Below, piece after piece: positions 54,438-64,000 of a stretch of DNA of 64,000 nucleotides. The position numbers and the translations under genes are program-made. The notes under the pieces are model-generated. The model ran no database searches. It was not told the origin of the DNA and saw only the letters and a program-made list of their open reading frames with translations. Origin of the DNA: Elymus sibiricus (Eukaryota; Streptophyta; Magnoliopsida; Poales; Poaceae). The DNA is taken from NCBI GenBank assembly GCA_039707655.1, contig CM077666.1, positions 245,550,166 to 245,614,165 of the forward strand, written 5' to 3'. Within the stretch, counting starts at the first letter, position 1, and every line of letters starts with the position of its first letter.

Positions 54438-55682
54438 GGGGATGACTGTAGGATGCTCCGCATCATCTCCCCCCCCCCCCCTTGGGAAAGATCTGTCCTC
54501 GGATCGAAATCCTCATCACCATGGAAGGGAGATAGGTCCTTGATGTTGAAGATGTCGCTCACGTTGTACTTGTCGCGTGGAATGTCAATCTTGTAGGCAT
54601 TGTTGTTGTACCGTGCTAGCACCTTGAACGGTCCATCGGCTCGAGGTAGAAGCTTGGACTTGCGCCCTTGGGGGAATCGGTCTTTGCGTAAGTGTAGCCA
54701 CACAAGATCTCCGGGGTCGAACACCATGGGGTGTCTATTGAGGTTGAGCTTGGTCACGAGGCGTTGTACTTGGCGCTCGATCGTGTGCCTTCTATCTTCA
54801 TGCACCTTCTTGAGGTATGTTGCGCGTGTACTCGCGTCCATGTTGATGCGCTCTTGGAGTGGTAGCGGTAGAATGAACAATGGTGACAATGGGTAGAAGC
54901 CATAGATGACCTCGAAGGGGGATTTGCCGGTTGTTGAATGTCTTGCTCAATTGTAGGCGTACTCGGTGATGGACAAGCATTCCTCCCACTCCTTGATGTT
55001 TTTCTTGATCAACACGCGGAGGAGTGTAGAGAGCGTCTGGTTGGTGACCTCCATTTGGCCATCAGTTTGTGGGTGATATGCCGACGAGAATAGGAGCTTG
55101 ATTCTGAGCTTGGCGCATAGTGTCTTCCAAAAAATAGCTCAAGAACTTGACGTCGTGGTCCGACACAATCGTCTTGGGCACTCCATGCAATCATAAGATT
55201 TCCCTACAAAAGAGATTCGTAACATGTGAAGCATCGTCGATCTTGTTGCATGGAATAAAATGTGCCATCTTAGAGAAACGGTCCACAACGACAACTACGG
55301 AATCTTCGCCATTTTGAATTCTAGGCAAACCAAGCACAAAGTCCATACTAATATCTTGCCATGGTTGGTACGGAATAGGAAGTGACATATGTAGACCATG
55401 AGATTGAGCTTTAGACTTAGCTTTGCGGCATGTTGAGCATCGGTTGGTGTAGCGTGCGATGTCGCGAAACATCTTGTGCCAATTGTACTTGTTGGAGAGT
55501 GTGGCGAATGTCTTGTCGCGGCCAAAGTGTCTCATAAGTCCTCCACCGTGAGCCTCTTGCAAAAGCAACAAACAAAGAGAAGACTCGGGACTACAAAGTT
55601 TGTTAGCCCGCATAAGATAGGCATCCTTGAGATAATATCGCTCCCAATAAGTGCTAGCTTGACATTTGGCATAAGGAATCAC
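54395..55682 (-). pseudogene. E11 integrase (broken)
   Basis: The minus-strand frame 55191-55682 has the zinc domain [17 protein letters not shown] and CSTCRKAK, then core motifs [16 protein letters not shown] and [19 protein letters not shown]. The middle (54890-55190) has [18 protein letters not shown] sequence in shifted frames. The frame 54395-54889 has HPMVFDPGDLVWLHLRKDRF and RADGPFKVLARYNNNAYKIDIP, ending across the polypurine tract. Frameshifts at about 55190 and 54890 break it. Glycine before the second histidine is arginine here (MRHFG). Confidence 0.85.
54466..54483 (-). promoter_or_regulatory. E11 polypurine tract (G-run)
   Basis: On the minus strand a long run of G preceded by AA and followed by AGA stands just before the LTR start TGATGCGG. 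Confidence 0.85.
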
Positions 55683-56926
55683 AAAGGATCATGCACATAC
55701 AAGTCTTTAATGTGCTCAAAGCCGATAACATTCAATTCAAGTTGAGTAACTAACATGCACTTGTGGTAAAGAGCATCCGCCACCACTACATTCTCTTTAC
55801 CCTTAATGTACTTAATGACATAAGGAAAAGACTCAATGAATTCACTCCATTTGGCATGCCTTTTATTCAACTTGGTTTGACCTTTAAGGTACGTTAGCGT
55901 CTCGTGATCGGTATGTATGACAAACTCGCGTGGTCGAAGATAATGCGCCCAAACATGCAAGACTCTCACCAAAGCATATAACTCTTTGTCATAGATGGGA
56001 TAATTAAGTTGTGTGCCGGATAGTTTTTTTGCTAAAGTATGCAATGGGTCGTTTTTCTTCCATTAACACGCCACCTATGCCATTACCACTAGCATCGCAA
56101 TGCACTTCAAAAGTTTTATCAAAATTGGGTAAGGCAAGTAATGGAGCATGTGTAAGCAAGGTATTAAGCTCATTAAATGCGGCATCTTGGGAACGTCCCC
56201 AAACAAATGGTGCATTCTTCTTACTCAAGGCATGCAAAGGTGATGCAATAGTGCTAAAATCCTTAACGAAGCGACGATAGAAACCGGCTAGGCCAAGGAA
56301 GCTACGCACTTGTTGCAAGTTAGTTGGTTGTGGCCAAGTTTTAATAGCATCAATCTTAGACTCATCAACTTGAACACCCTTAGAGGAGACAAAAAAACCA
56401 AGAAAACAAGCTTATCTACACCAAATGTGCACTTTTCAATATTCGCATAAAGTCGCTTGTCCCTAAGAACTTGTAAGACGTCTATAAGGTGTTTGACATG
56501 GTCATCAAGAGATTGGCTGAAAACAAGAATGTCATCAAAGTATACCACAACACAAATGCCAATGTATTTTCGGAGAACTTAATGCATGACACGCATGAAT
56601 GTGCTAGGCTCTTGAGATAATCCCATAGGCATGATTAACCATTCATATAGGCAAAATTTGGTTTTAAATGTCGTTTTCCATTCGTCACCCTCTTGCATGC
56701 GAATTTGGTAATAGCCACTTTTAAGATCAATTTTGGAGAGAATAGTGGCACCACTAAGCTCATCTAGCATGTCATCAAGGTGTGGAATGGGGTGGCGATA
56801 ACGAACGGTGATAGCATTAATGGGACGGCAATCGGAACACATGCGGTAACTACCATCTTTCTTAGGCACAAGTATGACCGGAATGGCACATGGACTTAAG
56901 CTCTCGCGTACATACCTGTTTTCCAT
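55679..56926 (-). pseudogene. E11 reverse transcriptase and RNase H (broken)
   Basis: Minus-strand pieces in order. 56579-56926: VPKKDGSYRMCSDCRPIN, LSKIDLKSGYYQI and GLSQEPSTFMRVMH. 56288-56548: VYFDDILVFSQSLDDHV with YFDD intact. 56004-56318: [20 protein letters not shown] and [28 protein letters not shown]. 55679-56044: RNase H with [19 protein letters not shown] and [10 protein letters not shown]. The pieces are separated by a stop near 56580 and frameshifts near 56390 and 56030. The domain set is complete. Confidence 0.88.
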
Positions 56927-57064
56927 GAGATGTTGTACTTGCCTTTGGATCTCTTTGTCTCGTCGGGGTTGACGTGGTAAGTTGCCTTGTTCGGTAAAGG
57001 TGCGTCAGGGATGAGGTCAATGCGGTGTTCGATTCCGCGAAGTGGAGGAAGTCCCGGAGGTAGC

Positions 57065-58219
57065 TCATCGGGGAAAACGCCCCGCGAATTCCTGTAAGAG
57101 ATGAGACAAAACCAAAGGAAGATGTTGTGAAGTATTAGTCCTCACCGCTTCATATTTGCACACAAGTACAAAGTGAAGAACGCTCGATGGGCTCTCACTC
57201 AGATCCCTTAATTCTCTTTTGGTGGCTAGGAGAAATAGGTTTTTCTTGTCGCTCATCGTGGATTCACTCAATTTTGGCTTGTGGCCCTCACTCTCTTTGT
57301 GGTGGTTCACCCTCTCACTATTTTCTCCATGATGGCTTGATGCTTGCTTTTCGGCGATCACTTGACTTGGCGACATGGGTCGAAGCATGTACTCCTTGCC
57401 CTTCATATTGAAGCTATAGTGATTGGTCCTTCCGTTGTGGATGACGCCGCGGTCAAATTGCCAAGGTCGTCCTTGGATGAGATGGCATGCGGACGTGGGA
57501 ACCACATCACACTCCAATGTGTCTTCGTATGCGCCAACCTTGAAGGATACTTGAACAATGTGCTCCACTTGAATGGTGTCGTTGTCACTTAGCCATTGGA
57601 CCATGTAGGGGCGAGGGTACTTCTTCCTAACCAATTGTAGCTTGGAACAAAGGTCTTCACTTGCCAAGTTGTGGCAACTTCCGCCGTCGATGATCATCTT
57701 GACGGATCGTCCTTGGATACCCGCCTTCGTATGGAAGATGTGGCAACATTGGTCATCGTCTTGTTGTTGTTGAAGTGTCAAGATCTTGGAGACAATGAGA
57801 GTGGGGCTCAGATCATTGTCGCAAAAAATTTGCGCATCTTCATCTTCATTCACTTGGCGATGCATGGCCACGTGCTCTAGTGCTTCCATTTCTTCTTCGC
57901 TCTTGGAGTCATAGGTGCCATCATCATTGGCAATCATGGTGCGCCGTGTAGGGCACTCAAATGTATTGTGGCCTCTGCCCTTGCAAGTGAAACATTGGAT
58001 GGAACTTGTCTTGGCGGTAGCATCTGTTATAGGAGTGGATGACGAAGCTCTTGGCTTGTAGTTGCTTGTAGGAGGACGACTCGAAGATGTCGTAAGTTGT
58101 TTGGAGCTTGATTTGTCACCGGTAGTGGGTGTAGCTCGAGTAGTGGTAGGAGTCGTAGTTGTTGACATTTGAGCATATGAGCCGTAGGTCTTGAAAGAGT
58201 ACTTGTAGTCATCTTGCAC
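57065..58219 (-). pseudogene. E11 gag C-terminus, zinc knuckle and protease
   Basis: A 384-residue minus-strand frame, the longest in this family here. It begins in the serine/threonine-rich gag tail, has the zinc knuckle CFTCKGRGHNTFEC, an acidic linker, the protease site MIIDGGSCHNLASEDLC, and CHLIQGRPWQFDRGVIHNG (relatives have LLLGRPW, so the conserved Leu-Gly pair is altered to IQG). It then runs through the linker to VLSHLLQEFAGRFP. It shows that gag and pol form one continuous frame in this family. Confidence 0.88.
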
Positions 58220-59525
58220 TTGGCATTCCCCCTTGGTCGCTTGGTGTACTAGCTCAAGGAGGTTGGTGTAAGGTTGGAAATTGGCAATTTTCGATGGGGT
58301 GGTTGAGACTATTCAAGAAGTGTGCCATTGTTTGTTTGTCATCTTCCTTGACGTTGGCTCGGATCATCACAATCTCCATTTCTTTGTAGTACTCCTCAAC
58401 TAACTTCGTGTCGTGCTTGAGTAGTTGCAACTTCTTGAAGAGATCACGGTTGTAGTGAGTAGGCACAAAACAAGGTCGCATGACCTCTTTCATTTGGTTC
58501 CAAGTCGTGATGGGTGGGTCGCCCTTCTCTCAGCGTCGCTCGATGACTTGTTTGCACCAAATGAGAACATAATCTTGAAACTCAAGAGAGGCCATTGCGA
58601 TCTTCTTTTCCTCTTCATAATTGTGAAGACGGAATATCTTGTCGACCTTTAATGCCCACGAGAGGTAGTCTTTGGGGTCGTTGCTACCGGAGAACTTAGG
58701 TATGTTGAACTTAGCTTGCCGTAGCGTTGCTCCTCATTATGTTGATGGCAATGGCGATGTTGCTCTTGTCTTGGAGGAGGGTCTTCAACCTCTTGCTCCT
58801 CCTGCTCCGCTTGATTAGCTTGTCGTTGAGGTCGAGGGATTTGTGCCCGGTTCCTCCGTTCTTGGCGCTCCTCAAGACGTGCGGCTTTTTCTTATCGCTC
58901 ATGTCGGAGTGCTTCTTCTTCTTCACGCACGCGTCGATTACGCTCTTGTATGGCGTGAGTGGCTTCGGGTAGAGCTCGTTGTGCTTTAAGCGCTTGTTCC
59001 TCGCGACGTTGTTGTTCTTGCCGTAATGCATTGTCGTCTCACTCTTCTTGGCATTGGCGTTGTCGAGCTTGCTCGTTGTTCTTCGCGACAATGTCGTTCG
59101 TGCTCTCAAAGGTGGTCTTGTAAACCATTTCCATGGAATGGGTTTTGTGAAGCTTGATGATCTTGATGGTCGTCTCGAAGATGAGAACGAGGGCGTGGAA
59201 GACTTGTGTTGGAAGAGGTGTCCGAAGAGTGTCGACTTGAGTGGCGCCGTCTTGATCTTGATGAACACGATGTGGAAGAAGCCCGATTGACCATCATGGC
59301 ACGGAATTCTTCCATTTGTGAGGATAGCTTGGTGTCAAGGTAGTCCCTTGTTCTTGCTTCAGATTGTCACAAGTCGGTGCCGAGTTGTTCGATGCGCTTG
59401 CCCAAAGCTTCACTTTCTTCATGCAAAGCTCGTTGAACGCCGAAGAGTTGAACCTTGGTGACGTGGTCGTTTGGTACGCCTTGCTCATCGAAGAGTGGGT
59501 TGGTAGAAGTGCTTGGCCTATCCAT
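58220..59525 (-). pseudogene. gag: E11 gag N-terminal and central part (broken)
   Basis: The start on the minus strand corresponds to ATGGATAGGCC at 59525; the preceding ATG of relatives has become CTG. Pieces: LMKKVKLWASASNN-type shifted coiled region (59294-59488), arginine/serine-rich linker (59106-59315, 58711-59268), and central domain KFSGSNDPKDYLSWALKVDKI-like near 58600-58700. The frame 58254-58493 has FVPTHYNRDLFKKLQLLKHDTK. Multiple frameshifts. Confidence 0.8.
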
Positions 59526-60996
59526 CAGTTTCGAGCAAATGTGAGTGGAAGAAAGAGAAGAACTAGATCAAATTTACCTTTTCCAATGTTGAAGATGGAT
59601 CAATGATCACCCAATATGGTATTATGGAAGTAGGACAATTGGTACCGGATCTTGTCAATCTCACACCTACACAATAAAGCTTATGGAGGATCTCGGTGAG
59701 GATAAGTGTCACAAAATTAATGCAATTGTTAGCAAGATATCAATGATGTTGAGAATGATTCACAAAGTCGCAAGTGAAACAAGTAGACCAATAGCAAGTA
59801 ATGGTACATAGAAACACACACACGGATAGATAAGTGGGGTTGTGCAACCAATGAATGAGCACAAAATGTTGAATACATGGAAAACGCTCGTGTTGCACAA
59901 CTCTAGAGAGACACTAGCATGATTGCTCTAAGGGCGGATACGAAACTTGTGCACAACCTATGAGACAAAACGTAGTGACTTTCTATCCCAAGTATGCTAT
60001 GTATGTATGGTCCACGATGATTTTCCCACACGATGATCCAAGATGATCGATAGTATCAAGATATGAGATGCAATGTGGCGTGATGCTATGGCTATTGCTT
60101 ACAAGCTCTTTGTTTTCTTTTTCTCCTTGCTTAAAAGCTTTTCTCATTTTTTGTGTGCCACTTATGCTAAATGCTCGAACCAAGATAGCAAGTATGATAT
60201 GCGGGAGCTATTGTTGACACAAGCGATGATACGATGATATATGCACACAATGAAAGCTATGCGGAATATGTATCACCAAAGTGCACAAGTCGCATTGCCC
60301 AGCAAAACTCAACAGCTAGTCTTGGTAGGCAAGTGACGCAAAAGGGCTTGGGGTTAGCAATGTAATGGCAAGGAGTGGACTAAGATGTCGTCGAAGTTAC
60401 CGCCCTTGCTTACAGTGTTGGTGTCAATTGATGGACTGGTCGTTGTCGATGACGAGTCCGTGGCAAAGTTGAGCAGCGGTGATGTTGATGACGAACCATT
60501 CCTAAGTAGCCAAAACACGTTAGGAAACCGAAACCGCGAACACAAATTGTCAAATGGCAAACTTGGCAAAATTGTGGTTGGTTGCGGAAGTCGGTGGTGG
60601 TTTGCAAAAGAATTGGTGGGAAACGGTAAAAATTTGGCGAAAGTTGGAGATGTTGGCTGCGAGGCACCGGATATCCGGGCATCGGGACGGATGTCCGAGG
60701 TATCGGGCCGGATGTCCGGGCTGGCGATTCGTGGATGAACTTTGGGAAGAAAAATTAGGGAAAAAATTTCGTGGATGGAAAAGGGGAAAAAGGTGTGGGG
60801 AAGCTAGATCCACCTGCAACACTTCGAATCCATGGATCAAAATCAACAAAACATCATCAAACCAACAAATCACAAAAAATAATTGTATGGCTCTTTTTGT
60901 GGGATTTTCGAATTTGGGTAAAAACAAACAAAATTGGGGCTAGAAAGTGGAGAGGGAGAACTCCAAGGCATGAATCAACCTTTCTCTGATCCAAGA
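59526..60996 (-). other. E11 leader (5' UTR) and primer site
   Basis: This 1.47 kb non-coding leader is inverted relative to the E7 leader and similar along its length. It contains CCGG-type motifs at 60665-60725 (CCGGATATCCGG, CGGATGTCCG). The primer-site region TCTTGGATCAGAG (60984-60996 on the minus strand) is degenerate. Apparent frames on the plus strand (60385-60943) are shadows. Confidence 0.75.
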
Positions 60997-61047
60997 TGAT
61001 GTAGGGTGGAACCCTAGATAGTGATCTTTTCACACTTGGAGGTGGGG
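60997..61047 (-). repeat. E11 5' LTR remnant (last 51 bp)
   Basis: On the minus strand CCACCTCCAAGTGTGAAAAG through CCCTACATCA matches the end of the E11 3' LTR. It is interrupted at 61047/61048 by E12. Confidence 0.85.
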
Positions 61048-61963
61048 TGATAGAGGCGAAGGTGTCCCAATGTTTCGATGAGAGGTAGCTATCGTTTTCG
61101 GTGGAGTAGACTTTGACGATCCGACTACGAACATGCGAAGACATCGCGCCTTAGCAATCCCTAAACAAACTCCAAGAGGTTATTGACCACATCGGAGCAT
61201 GATCAACCTGACCGCGAGGGTCTATTTCCTGCACGCAAACAAAGAACAAGCAAGAAACTGAGATTGCAATCTAGATATTGCGAATATAAGAAGAAAGCTC
61301 TATTAATCAAGTGGGGTTCTGTGACGTCTTGGTCTGGTCGTTGAACACAAATGAAGGACGTGAGTTGCAGCTATGGCGAACTTTAATCTAAACAAAACCC
61401 AAGTCTAAAACGACGCCGTAAGGGCTGTATTTATAGGGAGACAAAGGGGAATTTCGTCCACCCTTGGCAAGGTGGGACTAAATTCTGTCCTAAGTTGTTT
61501 TCCCTATTAATACGGACTCTAAAATAGCCTACCCAGTGTATTTTCAAAATTACATGGGCCTGGCCCAAAAATAAGGTGGCGCAGCACCTATATTATGCCA
61601 TGGACGAAATTTATGAAAGGACATCTTGTATATTTCGTCCATGTCCTTATACCTCGTCATGGTGGCTTCAAAGTGCTGAAAACTCCACCAGAAACTCCAT
61701 TCTTGTTCCCCTTGCGCTCGCCATCATCTCCATGCTTGATCGTGCTCCAATGTTCATCCTTCTTGTCCATGCTGGGCCCTTCATTTGTAAGCAAAACAAA
61801 TGTATCCAATTTAGGCAGCATCATATTCTCATGAACATTAGAATCGTTACCAAGAAATGAAAGTACCTGGTAATTTAGTTGGCGTGCGCGAGCTCTAATA
61901 ATTGGTCCCATATGTGTAACAGCAGGGGCTGTGGGTGTAACTGTGGTCGTGATGTCCTCATCA
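61048..61963 (-). repeat. E12 3' LTR (916 bp)
   Basis: It is bounded by TGATGAGGACATC at its start (minus strand) after the polypurine tract, and CTCTATCA at its end. Adjacent bases TGGGG (61043-61047) may be the target duplication. The first 300 bp encode the integrase tail. Confidence 0.8.
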
Positions 61964-62475
61964 TCCTCCCCTTCTTGAATTGAAGTCGTCCTCGACGGAA
62001 GCTCATATTGCTCACCCAAATAAGGCTTCAAATCTGCAATGTTAAAAGTGGGACTAACCCCAAAATCTGCAGGTAGCTCAAGTGTATACGCATTATCATT
62101 TATTTTCTTTAACAGACCATCAGCACGTGGCATTAGCTTAGATTTGCGCAAATCAGGAAACCTATCTTTGCGTAATTGTAACCAAACAAGATCTCCTGGT
62201 TCAAACACTATATGTCTTCTACCCTTATCGCCGGTAAGTTTGTATTTAGCATGCATGCGCTCAATGTTTTCCTTAGTTAACTCATGCATTTTTAAGATCA
62301 ATTCAGCATGTTGTTTAGCATCAAAGTTAACCTTCTCCAAAGATGGAAGAGGCAACAAATCAATGGGTGCACGACGTAGGAAACCATACACAATTTCAAA
62401 AGGGCACATCTTAGTAGTAGAATGCAGCAAAGGATTATAAGCAAATTCAATATGAGGCAAGCATTCTTCCCACAT
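61657..62475 (-). pseudogene. E12 integrase C-terminal part and tail into the LTR
   Basis: A 272-residue minus-strand frame: MWEECLPHIEFAYNPLLHST, PFEIVYGFLRRAPIDLLPLP, HIVFEPGDLVWLQLRKDRF, PRADGLLKKINDNAYTLELP (a few residues of the GPFKVL box are missing), FNIADLKPYLGEQYELPSRT. It then crosses the polypurine tract and continues in the LTR with HMGPIIRARARQLNYQVLSF to a stop at 61657. Unlike E2, the crossing is in one uninterrupted frame. Confidence 0.88.
61964..61976 (-). promoter_or_regulatory. E12 polypurine tract
   Basis: AAGAAGGGGAGGA on the minus strand stands directly before the LTR start TGATGAGG. It is also translated as part of the integrase tail. Confidence 0.8.
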
Positions 62476-63207
62476 TTACATGTTATTCTTCAAAATAGCC
62501 CTAAGCATAGTAGACAAAGTTCTATTGAGTACTTCAGTTTGTCCATCAGTTTGGTGGTGACATGTAGTACTGAAAAGCAGTTTAGTCCCCAACTTAGTCC
62601 ATAAACATCTCCAAAAGTGGCTAAGAAACTTAGTATCACGATCTAAAACAACAGTATTTGGCACACCATGCAAGCGAATGATTTCACGAAAGAACAAATC
62701 AGTAACATTAGCATCATCATCGCTTTTATGACATGGTATAAAGTGTGCCATTTTCGAAAATCTAGATATGACAACAAATATGCTATCCCTCCCCTTCTTT
62801 GTTCGAGGTAAACCTAAAACAAAGTCTATAGACATGTCCTCCCACGGAACACTAGGTACAGGCAAAGGCATATATAAACCATGAGGATTAAGTCGTGACT
62901 TAGCTTTTTGACATGTAGTGCTGCGAGCAACAAAACGCTCAACATCCTGTCTCATCTTTGGCCAAAAGAAATGTGTAGCAAGTACTTCCTTCGTCTTCTT
63001 CACGCCCAAGTGTCCCATTAATCCTCCTCCATGCGCCTCCTGCAACAACAAAAGTTGAACGGAGCTAGCTGGAATGCATAGCTTGTTAGCACGGAACACA
63101 AATCCATCATTAATGACGAACTTGTTCGATGTTCTTCCTTCTTTACAATTCTGCATTACATCTTTAAATTCAGCATCATGCACATATTGATCTTTGATGG
63201 TCTCCAA
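62476..63207 (-). pseudogene. E12 integrase zinc domain and core
   Basis: The minus-strand frame of 243 codons has [21 protein letters not shown] and [15 protein letters not shown], where the first cysteine of the HHCC pair is replaced by serine. Core motifs follow: [50 protein letters not shown] and [15 protein letters not shown]. Asp, Asp and Glu of the catalytic triad are present. A stop (TAA, 62473-62475) separates it from the next frame, which begins directly after in the same phase. Confidence 0.88.
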
Positions 63208-64000
63208 ACCAAATATTTTAAAGTCAAGTTATGAAAGCATAGTATAGCGACGAGACAATGCATCAACAATAACATTTTCTTTACCCTTCTTATGTTTAAT
63301 TACATAAGGGAAGGTCTCAATGAATTCAACCCATTTAGCATGTCGACGGTTCAGTTTTGCTTGACTTTTAATATGTTTCAAAGATTCATGATCAGAATGT
63401 ATAACAAATTCTTTGGGCCATAAATAATGTTGCCATGTTTTTAAGTCCGAACCAGAGCATATAATTCTTTATGATAAGTAGAATAGTTCAGACTAGGCCC
63501 ACTCAATTTTTTAGAAAAATACGCAACAGGTTTACCATCTTGTAATAACAAACCTCCTAATCCAATTCCACTAGCATCACATTCAAGCTCAAAAGTCTTG
63601 TTAAAATCAGGAAGTTGAAGTAAAGGAGCATGTGTCAACTTATCTTTCAATACTGTGAAAGCTTCTTCCTGTGCGGTACCCCAAACAAAAGGCACATCCT
63701 TCTTTGTATGCTCATTGAGAGGTGCAGCAATGGTGCTGAAATCTCTCACAAAACGCCTATAGAAACCAGCGAGGCCAAGAAAACTCCTCACTTGTGTGAC
63801 CGTTTTGGGCTGCGGCCGACTCTCAATAGCTTCAATCTTGGTTTTATCAACTTCAATTCCCTGTGGAGTAACAACATAGCCAAGAAAAGATACTCGGTCG
63901 GTGCAAAAGGTGCACTTCCCAAGGTTACCAAACAAACATGCATCACGTAGAGCAATAAAAACAGCACGTAAATGTTCCAAATGTTCCTCCAAAGATCTGC
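63208..64000 (-). pseudogene. E12 reverse transcriptase end and RNase H
   Basis: The minus-strand frame 63441-63992 covers the RT thumb and connection ([71 protein letters not shown]) and the start of RNase H ([11 protein letters not shown]). A frameshift at about 63445 moves the remainder ([20 protein letters not shown] and [20 protein letters not shown]) to another frame, and a stop lies near 63228 before integrase. The RT active site is beyond the window edge. Confidence 0.85.

Larger units (their letters stand above)
53543..54465 (-). repeat. E11 3' LTR (923 bp)
   Basis: On the minus strand it starts TGATGCGGAGCATCCTACAG and ends GGTTCCACCCTACATCA. The TATA box CTATATATAG is at 53918-53927, and a CCGG-type array lies at about 53996-54180. 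The first 370 bp are coding. Confidence 0.9.
53543..61047 (-). mobile_element. E11: E2-family gypsy element inserted in the E7 3' LTR
   Basis: Read on the minus strand: 5' LTR end (61047-60997, truncated by E12), primer site, leader, gag, protease, RT, RNase H, integrase, polypurine tract and a full 3' LTR (54465-53543). It is the most complete E2-family copy here and has no large insertion in its body. The candidate target duplication next to the 3' LTR is CCCCA (53538-53542); its partner is outside the window. All coding segments are present but broken by frameshifts. Confidence 0.9.
61048..64000 (-). mobile_element. E12: second chromovirus family (CRM/Cereba-like), runs off the window
   Basis: On the minus strand from the right: end of RT, RNase H, integrase, polypurine tract and 3' LTR (61963-61048). 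The LTR starts TGATGAGGACATCACGAC and ends CGCCTCTATCA. It is inserted in the 5' LTR of E11. Protein similarity to E2 is clear but distant. The TGATGARGACATC start and integrase sequence are those I associate with grass CRM-type elements; I could not confirm this by search. Confidence 0.85.

Noticed and set aside
60385..60943. Plus-strand frames of 117 and 129 residues
   Set aside because: They lie in the E11 leader; homologous leader sequence in E7 does not keep them open.
1..64000. A novel cellular system, defence locus or gene cluster
   Set aside because: Every coding segment with recognisable motifs is gag or pol of an LTR retrotransposon, and the remaining frames are short, unconserved or antisense. 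Nothing supports a host gene here.

Overview
The window is repeat-rich intergenic DNA from a large plant genome, almost certainly a grass and most likely a Triticeae species (wheat, barley or a relative). The main clue is a complete copia element at 43902-52599 whose ends and proteins look like the BARE-1/Angela/WIS group. I found no host gene, rRNA or tRNA gene. Nearly every base can be assigned to LTR retrotransposons, many inserted inside one another. The assignment rests on long direct repeats, TG...CA ends, primer-binding sites, polypurine tracts, target-site duplications (TSDs) and broken gag-pol reading frames.

Layout, left to right. E1 (1-9948, +) is a decayed Ty3/gypsy element with 4 kb LTRs; its 5' LTR is cut by the window edge. 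It is inserted in the leader of E2 (9949-16643, +), a chromovirus-type gypsy element ending TGATG...CATCA. An unclassified stretch (16644-17613) follows. E3 (17614-19276, -) is a fragment of the E2 family. E4 (19277-20536, +) is the 3' UTR and LTR of a Tat-lineage gypsy element. It abuts, at its exact LTR end, the integrase of E5 (20537-27653, -), a Tat-lineage element of the same LTR family in opposite orientation. E6 (27654-28829) looks like the end of another LTR.

The right half is dominated by E7 (28830-53542, +), another E2-family element. Three things have landed in it. The first is a pair of solo LTRs of one family, one nested in the other (E8 30322-39096, TSD TCCTA; E9 32672-36900, TSD CGTGG). 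The second is the copia element E10 (43902-52599, TSD GAACC). The third is E11 (53543-61047, -), an E2-family element in E7's 3' LTR. E11's own 5' LTR is cut at 61047 by E12 (61048-64000, -), a second chromovirus family close to the grass CRM/Cereba type, which runs off the right edge.

No element appears able to move by itself. All coding regions carry stops, frameshifts, deletions or active-site substitutions. E10 is the least damaged: one frameshift, one nonsense codon and a replaced integrase catalytic residue. Many stops are CGA to TGA, as expected from deamination of methylated cytosine. The most informative signals are the nested solo LTRs, the inverted same-family junctions, the CCGG-rich motif arrays in the E2-family LTRs and leader, the integrase reading frame that continues into the LTR, and a short palindromic core shared by two otherwise different 4 kb LTR families. 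I did not find a new cellular system here.
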